A DNA stretch of 64,000 nt from Galeruca laticollis (taxonomy: Eukaryota; Arthropoda; Insecta; Coleoptera; Chrysomelidae): assembly GCA_963921935.1 (NCBI GenBank), contig OY998185.1, positions 63,193,717 to 63,257,716 on the forward strand. Reading direction: 5' to 3'. Position numbers and translations under genes: made by a program. This document shows positions 10,832 to 22,514 of the stretch, piece after piece (positions within the stretch are counted from its first letter, which is position 1; each line of letters begins with the position of its first letter). The notes under the pieces were generated by a model. That model was not told the origin of the DNA, made no database searches, and saw nothing but the letters and a program-made list of their open reading frames with translations.

Positions 10832-11809
10832 CATGATTTTTAGATGAATGGTGATGTAGATAGACGCAATTGTAGATACTGAAGAGGAACTAATACACAT
10901 ATATTTGTTGAAAGTCATAGCCAAAGGCATCAGAAATTAAATGTTTAGACTGTTATTTTAGGAGACTGTTATGTTTGCGGGTTCAATAATAATACACTTT
11001 TGGGATTGTCTATTATTCAGATACTTTATTTATCTCAAAATCCTTGCTTACTCTAGTTTACAGTCTGTTCTTAATATTCACATTTAACCGTCAGTCTCTA
11101 GTTACGTTATCTGTCATTCTCCCGATCCCCAGCTCACTTAACTCAGGTCCGCCATCCGTCAGACGTTACAGGTTTGCCATCAGCCAAAGTATCTGACGGA
11201 ACAGAGAACACAGGCTGAGAGTTTGTAAGGTAGAAGAGACTTAACGGGTTGATTGTACTAAAACCCCGTAAAATTTTACAAAATTCCCCACAGCAAATTT
11301 TCAGATTTTATGTCAAGTTTATGAAATTCCTGATTAGTATACTATTTCTATATATACCAAGTCACTTTCACGCCAACAGTTTCAATCTGAATATTTAAAT
11401 CAATGTTTTTGAATACAATAAACATAGGAACAAATAAGTATTCTTCGTCAGCCAACCAAAATTCTAATAACTTGCTCAATTCACAAAAATCAATCTATAA
11501 ACCAATCTCAATAACACTATCAATTGTTAATTTTTTCAAATTGCTTATTTAAACGTCGATAGATACCTACATTACCGGCGGCGTTAGGGAGAGTGTTTCT
11601 CCATAACATTATACAGTCAATAGTGCGTTAAAGTAATACAAATTTGTATGAATTACGTGCTTCAGAGCACAATTAAAAGCATTGCATGAAAATCGGTACA
11701 CATAACAGCCTAACACTTGTAGAAGTGTGAAAACACTGATTTTTATTGGAGCGTAAACAAGAAATATATGAAATAACAAGTAAATATCAGCCATGGTTAA
11801 AATGTGACT
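10832..11809. other. No gene recognised
   Basis: No coding frame of note. The segment 10970-11270 is less AT-rich and could be an LTR-like remnant, but no terminal repeat or partner was found. Confidence 0.45.
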
Positions 11810-11935
11810 GACAGTAATTTTTTTGAATGAAGCACTAAGTCAATGTCACGGCATTTTTTTAATAATTGACAACAGCGCTGCTACTAGTTTCGGAAACATA
11901 AGAGCCATCTTCAGACTACAAAAATTGTTTGATAT
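11810..11935 (-). repeat. PLE terminal repeat, minus orientation
   Basis: It is the inverted partner of 14265-14395. Shared boxes include TGTAGTCTGAAGAT versus TGTAGCCTGAAGAT, GCGCTGTTGTCAATTATTA, and GTGACATTGACTT. The pair flanks a mosaic holding a PLE reverse-transcriptase fragment, which supports a Penelope origin. Confidence 0.7.
11878..11917 (-). ncRNA. Hammerhead-ribozyme-like motif (degenerate)
   Basis: Minus strand: core CTGAAGA (11908-11914), an extra T, a GG..CC stem II, GAA (11889-11891), a palindromic stem III ACTAGT (11883-11888) and cleavage position A at 11882. Stem I has only two weak pairs (U-G, G-C). Minimal, dimer-type hammerheads in PLE flanking repeats are established; activity here is inferred to be weak or lost. 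Confidence 0.5.
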
Positions 11936-12069
11936 AATGAAAGGGAACAATTACCTTATCGAAAAAAACTTTTTCTCTATTAAAATATGAACTAAAATCT
12001 AAAGATCCTTTAAAACAACTAATGAACTGAAACGTAATATAGTATTTTTGAATTTAATACTTCTTTTAA

Positions 12070-12876
12070 ATGGCCAAAAACCACGACAAAAATTTTTATT
12101 TCAAAGAACGGTCACTGAAAACAAATTTTACTACTTCTTTATTTTATTTGTATAAAAATACACTAAATGGAACATTTATATCGACTTATTTTATTGTCAG
12201 GTCATTGAACGAGTTTCTGCCTCAGTTTCTGCTGCTACAAAAGTTAGCCAAAGAACGCTTTCCTGTATTAAAAAAGAAGCTCAGGCAGGAAGTAATGCTG
12301 ACACTGATGTGCCTACTACTAAATAAAGAACGTCCCAGTATCCGTATGGATAAATTCGACAAAACTGTGCTTAGAAGGTGCATAATAAATTATCACATAT
12401 CCGAGAAAAAAGTACCACACCAAACCTTTGCAGATAGTTATAGTTTCGCAGGAAGTCGTGAATCTATGCGGAAACAAATACATTCTTTGGGTTTTCATTG
12501 GACCAACATGGAAAAGAACAGAAGTTTGTTAATGGAACGTCACGAAATCAGACTTTTACGCCTACTATATTTAAACATAAAAAAGTGCAGAGAACAGAAC
12601 AAACCTATCATTTATATGGATGAAACATACATTAATTCATGTCACATGCACCTTAAAGCATGGAGCGATAAGAGTAACGAAGGATTAAGAATAAATCGAA
12701 TAACACCCTACGGACGACGTTGGTATGTGCCTAAAAATTGTAGGTGGCAAATAGTTAAAGTTAATCATGATGGCGTAGGTCATTTCGCGTTTGATCAAAC
12801 TCTTAATCGAATAAAACAAATATTGGTTTCCAAAAATGTCCAGATCTATAAAATAATAAACGGTTTTGAGGATTAA
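12070..12876 (+). pseudogene. IS630/mariner-type DDE transposase, C-terminally truncated
   Basis: An open 268-codon frame from ATG 12070. About residues 95-205 carry a helical DNA-binding-like region, then I-I-Y-M-D-E-T-Y-I-N (first catalytic Asp, about residue 183) and H-x-x-A-W-S-D-K-S. The expected second Asp block (V-M-D-N-A-S-Y-H type) is missing. After about residue 208 the sequence no longer resembles the family, and the frame stops where the TR element begins. The TR-element insertion or a deletion probably removed the C-terminal half. The first 60 residues show no family features, so the true start is uncertain. Confidence 0.65.
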
Positions 12877-13692
12877 AACTAACTTTTCCGCATCTGTGGC
12901 CCTGAACAATATTCTATCATAAAATTGTTACTTGTATACACTTCGAGGGATGTATCGTGCTAACAAACCGGAATTTCTCCAAAAATAACCAAAAATGTAG
13001 TATATCTGGATTTATAGGACCCGATGTACTCGCTTTAGTCAACTCAAACTCAATAGGGTACCTCTGTGAGACACCTTGAACAATACTCAATTATAAAATT
13101 GATCAATCGTATACTCTCTAGAGGCTGTATCGTGCTAACAAACTAAAAATTCTCCAAAAATGACAAAAATTTGGTACTTCAAGTACCATAGTACCCGTTG
13201 TACTAGCTTTAGTGAGCTGAATATCAATAGAGTTTATCTTTGAGACGCTCTGAACAATATCCAATTATAAAATAGTTCTCTTGTATATACTCCGGAGGCT
13301 GTATCGTGCTAACAAACAGAAAATTCTCCAAAAATGACAAAAATATCGTACTTAAAGTACTGTAATACCTGTTGTATTGGATGTGGTGAGCTGAAAATCA
13401 ATAGGGTTGATCTGTGAGATGTCCTGAATAATATTCAATCATAAAATTGGTGACTTGTTGAACTCCGGAGGCTGTATCGTGCTAACAAGACTTGCAAGGA
13501 AAAGTGGCCGACGACGACGACGACGACGACATACACACAGGATTTTTTTTATAAAAACCGTTTTTTCGTGTTGTTGTTGATGGAAAACGTAAAAATAACT
13601 CAAAAATATTTTTCAAAATTCTAACTTTTTTTGTGGTAAACCAATACTTTTCTCGCATATTAGATAGGTTGGGCGGAAAAGTAAAACCCGTT
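12877..13692 (-). mobile_element. TR element copy A (four ~174-bp internal repeats)
   Basis: Minus orientation. The outer end at 13690 reads GGGCGGAAAAGTAAAA; the other end at 12877 begins AAAACTAACTTTTCCGC, giving a short inverted ACTTTTCCGC at both ends. Four monomers begin with GTTAGCACGATACA (read on the minus strand) near 12951, 13136, 13311 and 13486. A (GAC)n run lies at 13510-13530. No protein is encoded, so it is non-autonomous. It sits inside PLE/transposase debris. Confidence 0.8.
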
Positions 13693-13699
13693 TCAAAGG

Positions 13700-14100
13700 T
13701 AATAGGCTCTTCACTGTGCATGCAGGAAGTGAAAATGGTTTTGTACCTATGCTAGTATTATGTGAATTAATGAAAGACTCCACCCTATTAACATAATCGT
13801 ATCTGTCCAAAACCACCAAACAGTTACTTTTATCTGCCTTAGTTACCACTAAATCATCTGAAGCAATTTTATGTTTGAGATCTCTAAGTGATGAAATGGA
13901 AAATTGATGTTGATTAGTAAATGGAATGAGCTTAAGTTTGGAATGTATATTTCTGTTAAATGTCTTGAGAATCAATGAAGAAATGTCAGTTCTTATGGCT
14001 GTTTTATTAGTCAAATCAAAATTGCCCAAAATCAATGCAGAATCTATTGTTTAACGTTAGAAGTTGAGAAATTAAATTTTAATCCCATGTTAGGCAAGTC
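13700..14100 (-). pseudogene. PLE reverse-transcriptase N-terminal fragment
   Basis: The minus-strand frame starting near 14035 contains D-L-V-V-T-K-A-D-K-S-N-C-L-V-V-L-D-R. This matches the V-T-K-S-D-K-G-N-T-T-V-I-L block of the PLEs at 47.9 kb and 33.0 kb. It is cut at 13692 by the TR element. It lies between the inverted PLE terminal repeats at 11.8 and 14.3 kb, and is probably the coding remnant of the same element. Confidence 0.7.
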
Positions 14101-14264
14101 AAGTTGTTGTTCTTTAGTTCCTTGTTCAAAACATTCCATATTACTTATTTTATTTTATAAGATTTTCCTACACACAGAAGAAACTTATAGGTTATCACCT
14201 TCATGAAAAAATTTTTTTGGATCAGGTAATGTTGGGGACTTTTGTAATTGTTTCTTTTAATTAT

Positions 14265-14395
14265 ATCTTAAAAATTTTGTAGCCTGAAGATAGCCCTTAT
14301 GTATGCCGAAATTAGTTGCTGCGCTGTTGTCAATTATTAAAAGATGCTGTGACATTGACTTTGTGTATCATTCAAGAAAAAAATATGAAATAACG
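14265..14395 (+). repeat. PLE terminal repeat, plus orientation
   Basis: Inverted partner of 11810-11935, as described there. Together they bracket 11.9-14.3 kb. Confidence 0.7.
14280..14321 (+). ncRNA. Hammerhead-ribozyme-like motif
   Basis: Stem I TAGC/GCTG (14280-14283 with 14318-14321), core CTGAAGA (14284-14290), extra T, a weak stem II around the AGCC..GCC segment, GAA (14308-14310), stem III ATTAGT (14311-14316, mutated from the palindrome ACTAGT seen in sister copies), cleavage position T 14317. The architecture fits the minimal PLE hammerhead; the stem III change probably weakens it. Confidence 0.5.
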
Positions 14396-16437
14396 TTTAC
14401 CATCTTCAGTATAACTTGGAAAATATCGACAGTGAAGTATTTGCTGTTTGTTTAAAAATGTTTTTACTAACAGTATTTCTTGCAATCCCTAATTACAATT
14501 GGTTCTAGAATATAAGTAAGGCCGATATTCTGGCAATTCTTGAGCCACTTTCCTGGATTTGTTTGGTTGAGTTTTACGTGAACTTTTGTATCAAAATAAA
14601 CCAGAAATAATATGTAAATTACCAAAACAGTGCTCACAAAAATCCATGACAAGAGACTTCGAATTTTGTATTTATTAGAATCATTAACACCGTCTTCATC
14701 GCAACATTATTGCCAGCAAAGTTACATAAAATGTAGGTCACAAAACATGATTTGCATTAAATAAAAGTAAATACCATGTAGTACGAAATGAAAGTTAAAT
14801 TAGCAGGTGGTACGAGTAAAACAAGTTTCGAAATCATATTTTAACAAATACAACGCGAACAACTTTATATTTTATGAGTACAAACCGATAACTTCCTGAT
14901 ATCAACAATCCCAAACAAGCTTTAGTAGAATTTTACGAGTGAGAAAGTATAAAAATGAAAACATCCAATTCTCTTGAATATTAATGAATAAACGTCTCTA
15001 TTTACTAAAATTTTTGTACATGTGCATTGTTTAGATAACATTTTATATCGTGTAACCGCTTTTACCTCGTAAAAGCATTTCAATAAGACTGCCGTAATTA
15101 TCTATTAGAGTTCTATGCCAAAATAATAATCGTCGTTATCATGTATCAGCTGTAATTGTTTCATGCAAACTTAGTGACATTTGATCCAGACCAGACTATT
15201 TATAGTCCTTTCCATCACATGATAAGCTCAAACGCAGCTGCAATATTGAAAGAGCGGTAGAATAAAAGTTTCGTACAATAACAAATCCATCATTAGAACA
15301 AATTATTCAAACAAGTCTAAGCATCATTCGAATGTAACCTTTTTCTATGTGATGTTGAAATGTGTCTTTTTGAACTGAAAAGGTGTTTGTGTGAAATTGT
15401 GGTTGATTCTATGGTAATGTGAGCTTGGAAAATTTGATATTGTTTTGGAAGTTTGAAGTTTGGTAGGAATAATTGGAAACATTCTTAATGATTCAGTTGT
15501 TGTCTTTGCTGTGGTTTATTCCTCTCCTAGTTCTTTGACTCGATCTGCATATCGTAAAGAATTCAAAGTATTTTCAAACATGCAAATTTTTGAATTAATC
15601 CCATCAAAAGAATCCCTCAACACTTGAGTTAGTTTCGAAAATCTAAATTGTAAATGTGATCTTCCTAATGCTCGAATACATTCTTTGAGATAAAGTAAAG
15701 ACTAATTTATTTAAGAATTTAAGAACACTCTAACCTGGTGAGTTTGGAAGATAAAAATGTATCTGTACCTCGGTAATTTGCTGCTAGATCAGTAAAAACT
15801 TGCCGTGGATTTAATTCATACTGGTGTTGCTTCTTAAATAAATTTGGAATATGGCATGTGATCTTGAGGAATTGGCATTTGCTAATGTTTGTCCAGAAAG
15901 CTAGATTACACAAATTTGATCTATGTTTAAACTTATTAGGATGTTTTTTTAATGTTATGTTGGTCAATAAAATACCTAAAACTTCAATCAAAATATACTA
16001 AAAATGTAATAAAAACTAACAGGTTATGGGCCCAAATAGGCATTGAAATTCGCGAAATGTGTTGTGAAAAAAAGTGCCGGGCATTCGTCCTGTGTGAATT
16101 TGAAATAAATATCCTTTTCGAAGCCAAGAATCTTCGAGGCATAATAGATAGATCAGTGAAGCTTCTAGAAACTGATGCGAAGACTACACAAGATATCATG
16201 GCCAAATATATAATTTTCAGGACCAGTGTGAAAGCTCATATGCTGTTTGCCACAACATAAAAACCAAGGTATGGTGCAATTACAAAGGTGTACAAGAGAG
16301 ATACAGAACAAGCAAAAATCAGAATTCCTGAGTTTACAAAATGATAAAGGTAAATATGTGCTTGGAAATATAAAGGGTGTTCATTTTAGGACTTCCCACC
16401 CTAATTTTCAAAAATGTGTGTATTTTAAAAAAACGCT
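14396..16437. other. About 2 kb without a recognised gene
   Basis: The longest frame, 15952-16260 (plus, 102 codons), has no signal or motif I recognise, and an overlapping minus frame is about as long. The segment 16375-16437 starts AGGGTGTTCATTTTAG and could be an extra terminal part of the mariner-like element next to it. Confidence 0.4.
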
Positions 16438-17880
16438 GGGACACGTCAACAAATATATCTAAGGGGACAACTTTGTATCATAAAGGCAACGCGCCACCTT
16501 TCACCCCCCGCCAGGGGGAGTTGCCAACTTCAAAATCTTAAATAGGAAGGGGTATCGAGTTATGCCTCATTTTAAAGGTCTTTTAGTCTCTACACGTCGG
16601 TTTTTGTTTTTTTAAATTGATCGATTCGTTGTCGAGATATTTAGGAAAATCTATTTGCTGCTTCGTACCATTAAAATAAAAACTGCAACTGTTTATTCTC
16701 ATACCTTTTATCAAAACTAAATTACAATATTGTACACAGATTTTCAATTTATAAATTGCTCAAAATGTTGCCCATTGTTGGCCAAACAATGGTATAACCG
16801 CTGTTCAAATTCGTGACGCACATGTTCAAACACTTCTGTTCGAATTGCTCGACATTCTGCAGTAATCCTTTGTCGAAGGTCTTCTATATTTTGTGGCGGG
16901 GGTGTGTAAACAACCGATTTTAAATGTCCCCATAGAAAAAAATCACATGGTGCTAGATCTGGGGACCTAGCTGGCCACTCTATAGGTCCTCTTCGCCCTA
17001 TCCATTTACCGGGAAATACATTGTTTAACCATTGACGGACCAGAAGCACATAATGGGGGGGGGAGCTCCATCTTGCTGAAAATATAACTCATTTTCGTCA
17101 AGAAAGTTGTTGCCATCTCTATCCAGTTGATTTTCAATTGCTTCGGTAATTAACGGATTGATCGTATTTTCTAGCATATTCAAGTACATCTCACCATTTA
17201 GATTTCCATTTATAAACAATGGACCAATTACTTGATTTCCTAGTATACCGGCCCATACATTAATTTTTTTGGGGATGCTGGGTATGCCCTTCGACAAATA
17301 CATGGTCATTTTCATTGCTCCAATATCAGCAATTATGTTTGTTGACAAAACCATTTAAATAAAAAGTACACTCATCAGTGAAGCAGATATTTTTTAAAAA
17401 TTCGTTATTGTTATTAATAATTGTAGTCATTTGTTCACAAAACTCAATTCTTCTGTCAAAATCGTCTTCACTTAACTCTTGACATACTTTCATTTTATAG
17501 GGATGGAATTTATTAATTTTTGTAATTTTGTGGACAGAGCCTAAGAAAGTGTAAACCATTTTTAATAAATTGCTTTTTCACACAACTGGTAAGTATGGTC
17601 ATTGTATAGAATGGTATGGTAAACAATTCAATAGGTATCATCTTTTATTTTCTTTATCAAAAACCTTTTTTGCATTTTTTTATACAAAAAAGTTGAAAGG
17701 AATAACAAAACAAACAATTGCAGTTTTTATTTTAATGGTACGAAGCAGCAAACAGATTTTCCTAAACATTTCGACAACGAATCGATCAATTTGGCAACTC
17801 CCCCTGGCGGGGGGTGAAAGGGGGCGCGTTGCCTTTATGATAAGAAGTTGTCCCCTTCGATATATTTGTTGACGTGTCCC
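16438..17880 (-). mobile_element. Mariner-like element with long terminal inverted repeats
   Basis: The ends GGGACACGTCAAC (16438) and its inverse (17880) begin inverted repeats that match for about 90 bp. They share the box CACCCCCCGCCAGGGGGAG and then continue after an ~85-bp gap present only on the left (left repeat to about 16680, right from about 17715). The enclosed transposase is on the minus strand. A flanking TA duplication is not visible; the right flank passes straight into gag-like sequence, so the right edge may be truncated or the element inserted into gag. Confidence 0.75.
16744..17559 (-). pseudogene. Mariner-like (DDD/E) transposase, frameshifted and lacking the DNA-binding domain
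   Basis: Read across three overlapping frames (17559-17326, 17354-17025, 17049-16744). Order: N-K-F-H-P-Y linker, I-C-F-T-D-E-C-T-F (first Asp), K-I-N-V-W-A-G-I, Y-F-Q-Q-D-G-A-P-P (second Asp), W-P-A-R-S-P-D-L-A-P-C-D-F-F-L-W-G (third acidic position). One frameshift lies in the G-run at 17056-17064. About 270 residues remain versus roughly 350 for the family; the N-terminal helix-turn-helix part is absent. It ends with a natural-looking stop just inside the left repeat. Confidence 0.85.
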
Positions 17881-18660
17881 TGGTCAATCATCTTGGAAGA
17901 CATATCGACGCCAATTTGAAGCAGCAGCTAGTGCCAATGGGTGGAATGATCAAGAAAGCTCTTCGTGGACAAGCCGCCTGCATTCTGCAATTATTACCCC
18001 ATGAAAACCCTAGCTATGACATCATTATCCAAGCCTTGGAGAACAGGTATGGACAGCAACATTTAAAACAAGTTTTCCAAAGGCAATTGAAGGTGCGCGT
18101 GCAAAAATTAGACGAGAGACTCCAAGAATGTGGAAGTGACATAGAAAGACTATTGAGTTTAGCCTATCCACAGACACCTAAAGAATTTTTTGAACAATTT
18201 GGCATTCAAGCATTCATTGATGGTTTAAGAGATAGAAAAATGCAACAAGCCCTTCGATTACGCCTCCATCTGACACTACAAGAAGTATTAACTTTTGCTC
18301 AAGAATTTCCAAAACCGGACGTCCAAAATTACGAGCAATACACTTGGAGGAGGAGAACTTGACTGAAGTTATGGCTAGAATCGAAAACCTACTGAAAGAC
18401 ACGCTACAAAGTCGTACACAAATTCAATAGTCCCGGAAATGTTTCAACTGCAGAAGAATTGAACATCTGCAGAGAACATCAAGATCCCGAAGCCAAGTTA
18501 GGAACTCGTATAACCAGACAACATGAAGACAACGTACATCCTCACAGAGCCCACTTAGAAACATATCTCATAGCCCTGCAAGAAACAACCCCAGAAGATC
18601 ATCTATATACGAAAGTCGATCACCAACACCTGATATAATTGATAGTGGGTTCAAAAAGCC
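17881..18660 (+). pseudogene. gag: Gypsy-type gag fragment
   Basis: The frame to 18359 has A-L-R-G-Q-A-A-C-I-L-Q-L-L-P, then A-L-E-N-R-Y-G, then F-I-D-G-L-R-D-R, the typical order of retrotransposon Gag capsid. After a frameshift a zinc-knuckle remnant R-K-C-F-N-C-R-R-I-E-H is seen near 18430; the Gly and last Cys of the CCHC box are lost. A related copy on the minus strand at 58160-58700 keeps the box intact. No protease/RT follows. Confidence 0.8.
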
Positions 18661-19145
18661 ATCTTGCCCATGAATAACATCTGCTCTCTGACTTGAAGAA
18701 AGGAGAAGTGGCCAAATCGGGTTGGAAAAATTGAAAATGACACTGTTACCCAGAAAAATGTCTCTTATCCCCCATATTTGTCAAGGAATCTGTTTTCAAT
18801 AAATATTGTAACAAACAAAGTTGGTATTAGAATATTTGATGCTAAAAATGTAAAATCTGTTCATGGAAAAGTAATCTACAAAGAAAAATATGTTGTGACA
18901 AGAAAAATATATGTATCAACCAATTTGAGGAAAATGAAGAATATCAAGGAGTGTTAATTGAAAGAGGCAGTCTACAAAAATTTGTTGATGAAAATTGAAA
19001 TAATCATAATAAAGAAATACCCATAAATGTAGAAGGAAATTATGTAAAATAATGAAATGTATTGAGAAATGATGAAGACAGAGTTAAAAAATACCAAGAT
19101 ATGATGAAGAAAGAAGATCAAGAATGAGAAGAAAGCTACCAACAA
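18661..19145 (+). pseudogene. Probable Copia polyprotein debris
   Basis: Broken frames with a run reading V-G-I-R-I-F-D-A-K-N-V-K and glutamate-rich linkers. I infer it belongs with the clear Copia fragment downstream because it is contiguous and in the same orientation, but the similarity is weak. Confidence 0.35.
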
Positions 19146-19566
19146 AACCAGAGTGAGGAAGAGGACGAACTACACTTTACAATCTTTCCTGGTGAAAATG
19201 AGGCTCTGATGACATATGAGGAAGCAATACAATCATCAGAGAAGCATGCATGGCAAAAGGCTATACAAGAAGAAAAATAAAACCTGATCAAGCAGATCAA
19301 GTGAAAGGTTTTGCACAAAATATAAAAGGTAGGGATTATGAGATAATTTTTAGTCCTTTGGTGGATATCACAACACTGAGATTATTATTTCACATTGCGG
19401 CGAGAAGGAATTGGATCATCTTAACATTAGAAAAACGAATACAGAAGCCCTTGTCAATAATTATATGTTCGTCAGATATTAACATTGATCCTCCCAATAT
19501 TAAAAACCTTATAATTGTCACGAGTTATAAAATAAATATTAAAAGACCTCAAGAAATATTGTTATA
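19146..19566 (+). pseudogene. Copia-type reverse transcriptase fragment
   Basis: It shows the Copia RT entry block T-Y-E-E-A-I-x-S-S-E-K-x-x-W-Q-K-A-I-Q-E-E (19218-19275). After an internal gap comes K-G-F-A-Q-x-x-K-G-R-D-Y-E-I-I-F-S-P-L-V (19300-19365) and R-L-L-F-H-I-A-A-R-R-N-W. The stretch between the two blocks is missing, so the 105-codon open frame at 19250-19567 is a deletion product. It ends at TAA 19565. Confidence 0.75.
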
Positions 19567-20144
19567 AATAAGCCCACATATGTCACGTCACAGTTTAGAC
19601 ATTCTATTATATTCAGATTATTTAAGGTAAGAAGCAGTTTATATCTTTTAGTTAGCGTGTTTGACGTGGCCCCACCGTTAATGGTGCCTCTGGAAACAAA
19701 CTAAACAGTTATCTATTATTCTCAAAAGAAATGGATATCAGATCGACATTTTAATGGATTTTTTAAAATCTAATAAGGAAGCTGAAATTTATTTCGTTCA
19801 ATTGAGTTTATCGAAAATTTCAATAGCATATTTTGAAGGCGAGGCCGTGCAATAGAAGTGAACTGTTTCGATAATATTGGTGAACTCGACAGTACTAAAT
19901 TCGAAACAGGTTTTTAACTTAATTGCTTTTACTATACGAGTGGTAAACAGTTACTCATTTCGTTAAGAATTTTTAAAGAAGTGAATTTAGAAGATTTTAA
20001 TTTTGCAATAACTGCGTAATTTTTCGAATAATTTATCCACCGTCAATTACATAACCTGCAAATTTATATTTGGCTTCCCATTATTATCAAGTTGTCCCAG
20101 TATGCAATGATACTAATCCCACTATGAAACAGGGATTGTTTATA
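19567..20144. other. No gene recognised
   Basis: No coding frame or repeat identified, apart from the sequence leading into a Tc1-like end at 20145. Confidence 0.5.
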
Positions 20145-22177
20145 TAACAACAACAACTGTCCCATTTTTACTTTTCGCCCAACCTTTCTATATGCGAGAA
20201 AAGTATTGGTTTACCCCAAAAAAAGCTGGAATTTTGAAAAAATTTTTTGAGTTATTTTTACGTTTTCCATCAACAACAACACGAAAAAACGGTTTTTAGA
20301 AAAAAAAACGGTTTTAAAAATTAAAACTAACTTTTCCGCATCTGTGGCCCTGAACAATATTCTGTCATAAAATTGTTACTTGTATACACTTCGGAAGATG
20401 TATCGTGCTAACAAACAAAATTTCTCCAAAAATAACCAAAAATGTAGTATATCTGGATTTATAGGACCCGCTGTACTCGCTCTAGTCAACTGAAACTCAA
20501 TAGGGTACATCTGTGAGACACCTTGAACAATACTTATTCATAAAGTTGATCAATCGTATACTTTCTGGAGGCTGTATCGTGCTAACTAACTGAAAATTCT
20601 CCAAAAATGACAAAAATTTGGTACTTCAAGTACCATAGAGTACCCGTTGTACTGGCTTTAGTGAGCTGAATATCAATAGAGTTCACCTTTAAGACGCCCT
20701 TAATAATATCCAATCATAAAATTGGTCACTTGTATATACTCCGGAGGCTGTATCGTGCTAACAAACTGAAACTTCTCCAAAAAAGACAAAAATATCGTAC
20801 TTAAAGTACTGTAACACCTGTTGTATTGGCTCTGGTCAGCTGAAAATCAATAGGTTTCATCAGTGAGATGCCCTGAATAATATTCAATCATAAAATTGGT
20901 GACTTGTTGAACTCCGGAGGCTGTATCCTGCTAACAAACTGAAATTTCTCAAAAAATTACAAAATGTCGTACTTCAAGTACCATAGCACCCGTTGTACTG
21001 GCTCTGGTGAACTGAAAATCAATAGGGATTATCTGTGACATGTCCTTAACAATATTCAATCATAAAATTGCTGACTTATTGCACTCCGGAGGCTGTATCG
21101 TGCTAACAAGACATGCAAGGAAAAGTGGCCGACGACAACGACGACGACATACACACAGGATTTTTTTTCTAAAAACCGTTTTTTCGTGTTGTTGTTGATG
21201 GAAAACGTAAAAATAACTCAAAAAAATTTTCAAAATTCCAACTTTTTTGTGGGTAAACCAATACTTTTCTCGCATTTTAGATAGGTTGGCGGAAAAGTAA
21301 AATCCTGTGTGTATGTCGTCGTCGTCGTTGTCGTCGGCCACTTTTCCGTACATGTCTTGTTAGCACGATACAGCCTCCGGAGTGCAATAAGTCAGCGATT
21401 TTTTGATTGAATATTGTTAAGGACATGTCACAGATGATCCCGTTGATTTTCAGTTCACCAGAGCCAGTACCACGAGTGCTATGGTACTTGAAGTACGACA
21501 TTTTGTATTTTTTTGAGAATTTTCAGTTTGTTAGCACGATACAGCCTCCGGAGTTCAACAAGTCACCAATTTTATGATTGAATATTATTCAGAGCATCTC
21601 ACTGATGAACCCTATTGATTTTCATCTCACCGGAGCCAATACAACAGGTGCTACAGTACTTTAAGTACGATATTTTTGTCATTTTTGGAGAAGTTTCAGT
21701 TTGTTAGCACGATAAAGCCTCCGGAGTGCATACAAGTGACCAATTTTATGATTGGATATTATTTAGAGCATTTCAAAGATGAACCCTACTGATATTCAAT
21801 GCAGTAAAGCCAGTACAACGGATGCTATGGTACTTGAAGTACCAAATTTTCGTCATTTTTGGAGAATTCTCAGTTTGTTACCACGATACAGCCTCCAGAG
21901 AGTATACGATTGATCAATTTTATGATGGAATATTGTTCAAGGTGTCTCACAAATATACTCTATTGATTTTCAGTTGACTAGAGCGAGTACAGGGGGTCCT
22001 ATAAATCCAGATATACGGAATTTTTGGTTATTTTTGGAGAAATTTCGGTTTGTTAGCACGATACATCCCCCGAAGTGTATACAAGTAACTATTTTATGAT
22101 AGAATATTGTTCAGGGCCACACATGCGGTAAAGTTAGTTTTAATCCTTAAAACCGTTTATTTTTGGCCGCAATTCTA
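20145..22177. other. Tc1-like right end split by the TR-element insertion
   Basis: AACAACAACTGTCCCATTTTT (20145-20166) and TTTTTGGCCGCAATTCTA (22160-22177) are two halves of one Tc1-type terminus. An uninterrupted version stands at 24650-24687. The insert between the halves is TR-element DNA, so the site gives the approximate insertion point within a T-run. Confidence 0.65.
20168..22158. mobile_element. TR elements B and C, head-to-head inverted pair
   Basis: The minus-oriented half (about 20320-21295) and plus-oriented half (about 21285-22158) meet around a (GTC)n-rich centre at 21130-21340. Plus-half monomers start at 21359, 21530, 21703, 21877 and 22052, a spacing of 171-175 bp. Minus-half monomers end near 20409, 20583, 20763, 20937 and 21112. 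An additional left-end sequence with ATGCGAGAAAAG and CACGAAAAAACGG lies at 20175-20320. Every monomer begins GTTAGCACGATACA and carries a short dyad of the form GTACTT-n-AAGTAC. No ORF of note. Confidence 0.8.
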
Positions 22178-22514
22178 CAGTTGCGGCCAATAAAATATGG
22201 GACAACTCTTGAAGCAGATTTTTGTCTAATTCTAGCTGCTTGAATTTGTCTTTTGAATATGTCATATTGCAGCATTCACGATTTGACATCTGCCAGACTG
22301 TTGAAATTTCAAGTATATAATTAAAAGTATTTATCTATGATAATTATCAATGAAGTTTTGTAAGAATGCGTTATGTAAAATAAGACCTTTAGGTAGTTAA
22401 ATATATTTGTTAGTGTAACCTGCAAATATCCAGTTTTCAACCCCTCTGTATATTCTTCAAGTGAACCGGCGATCGTATCGAAGAGATATTATCCAGTAAG
22501 ATTCAGTCACGAAA

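Noticed and set aside
10970..11270. Solo LTR
   Set aside because: A slightly different composition suggested it, but no terminal TG/CA pair, target duplication or second copy was found in the window.
15952..16260. 102-codon plus-strand ORF as a gene
   Set aside because: No recognisable domain, no splice or promoter context, and an overlapping minus frame of similar quality; left inside the unassigned stretch.
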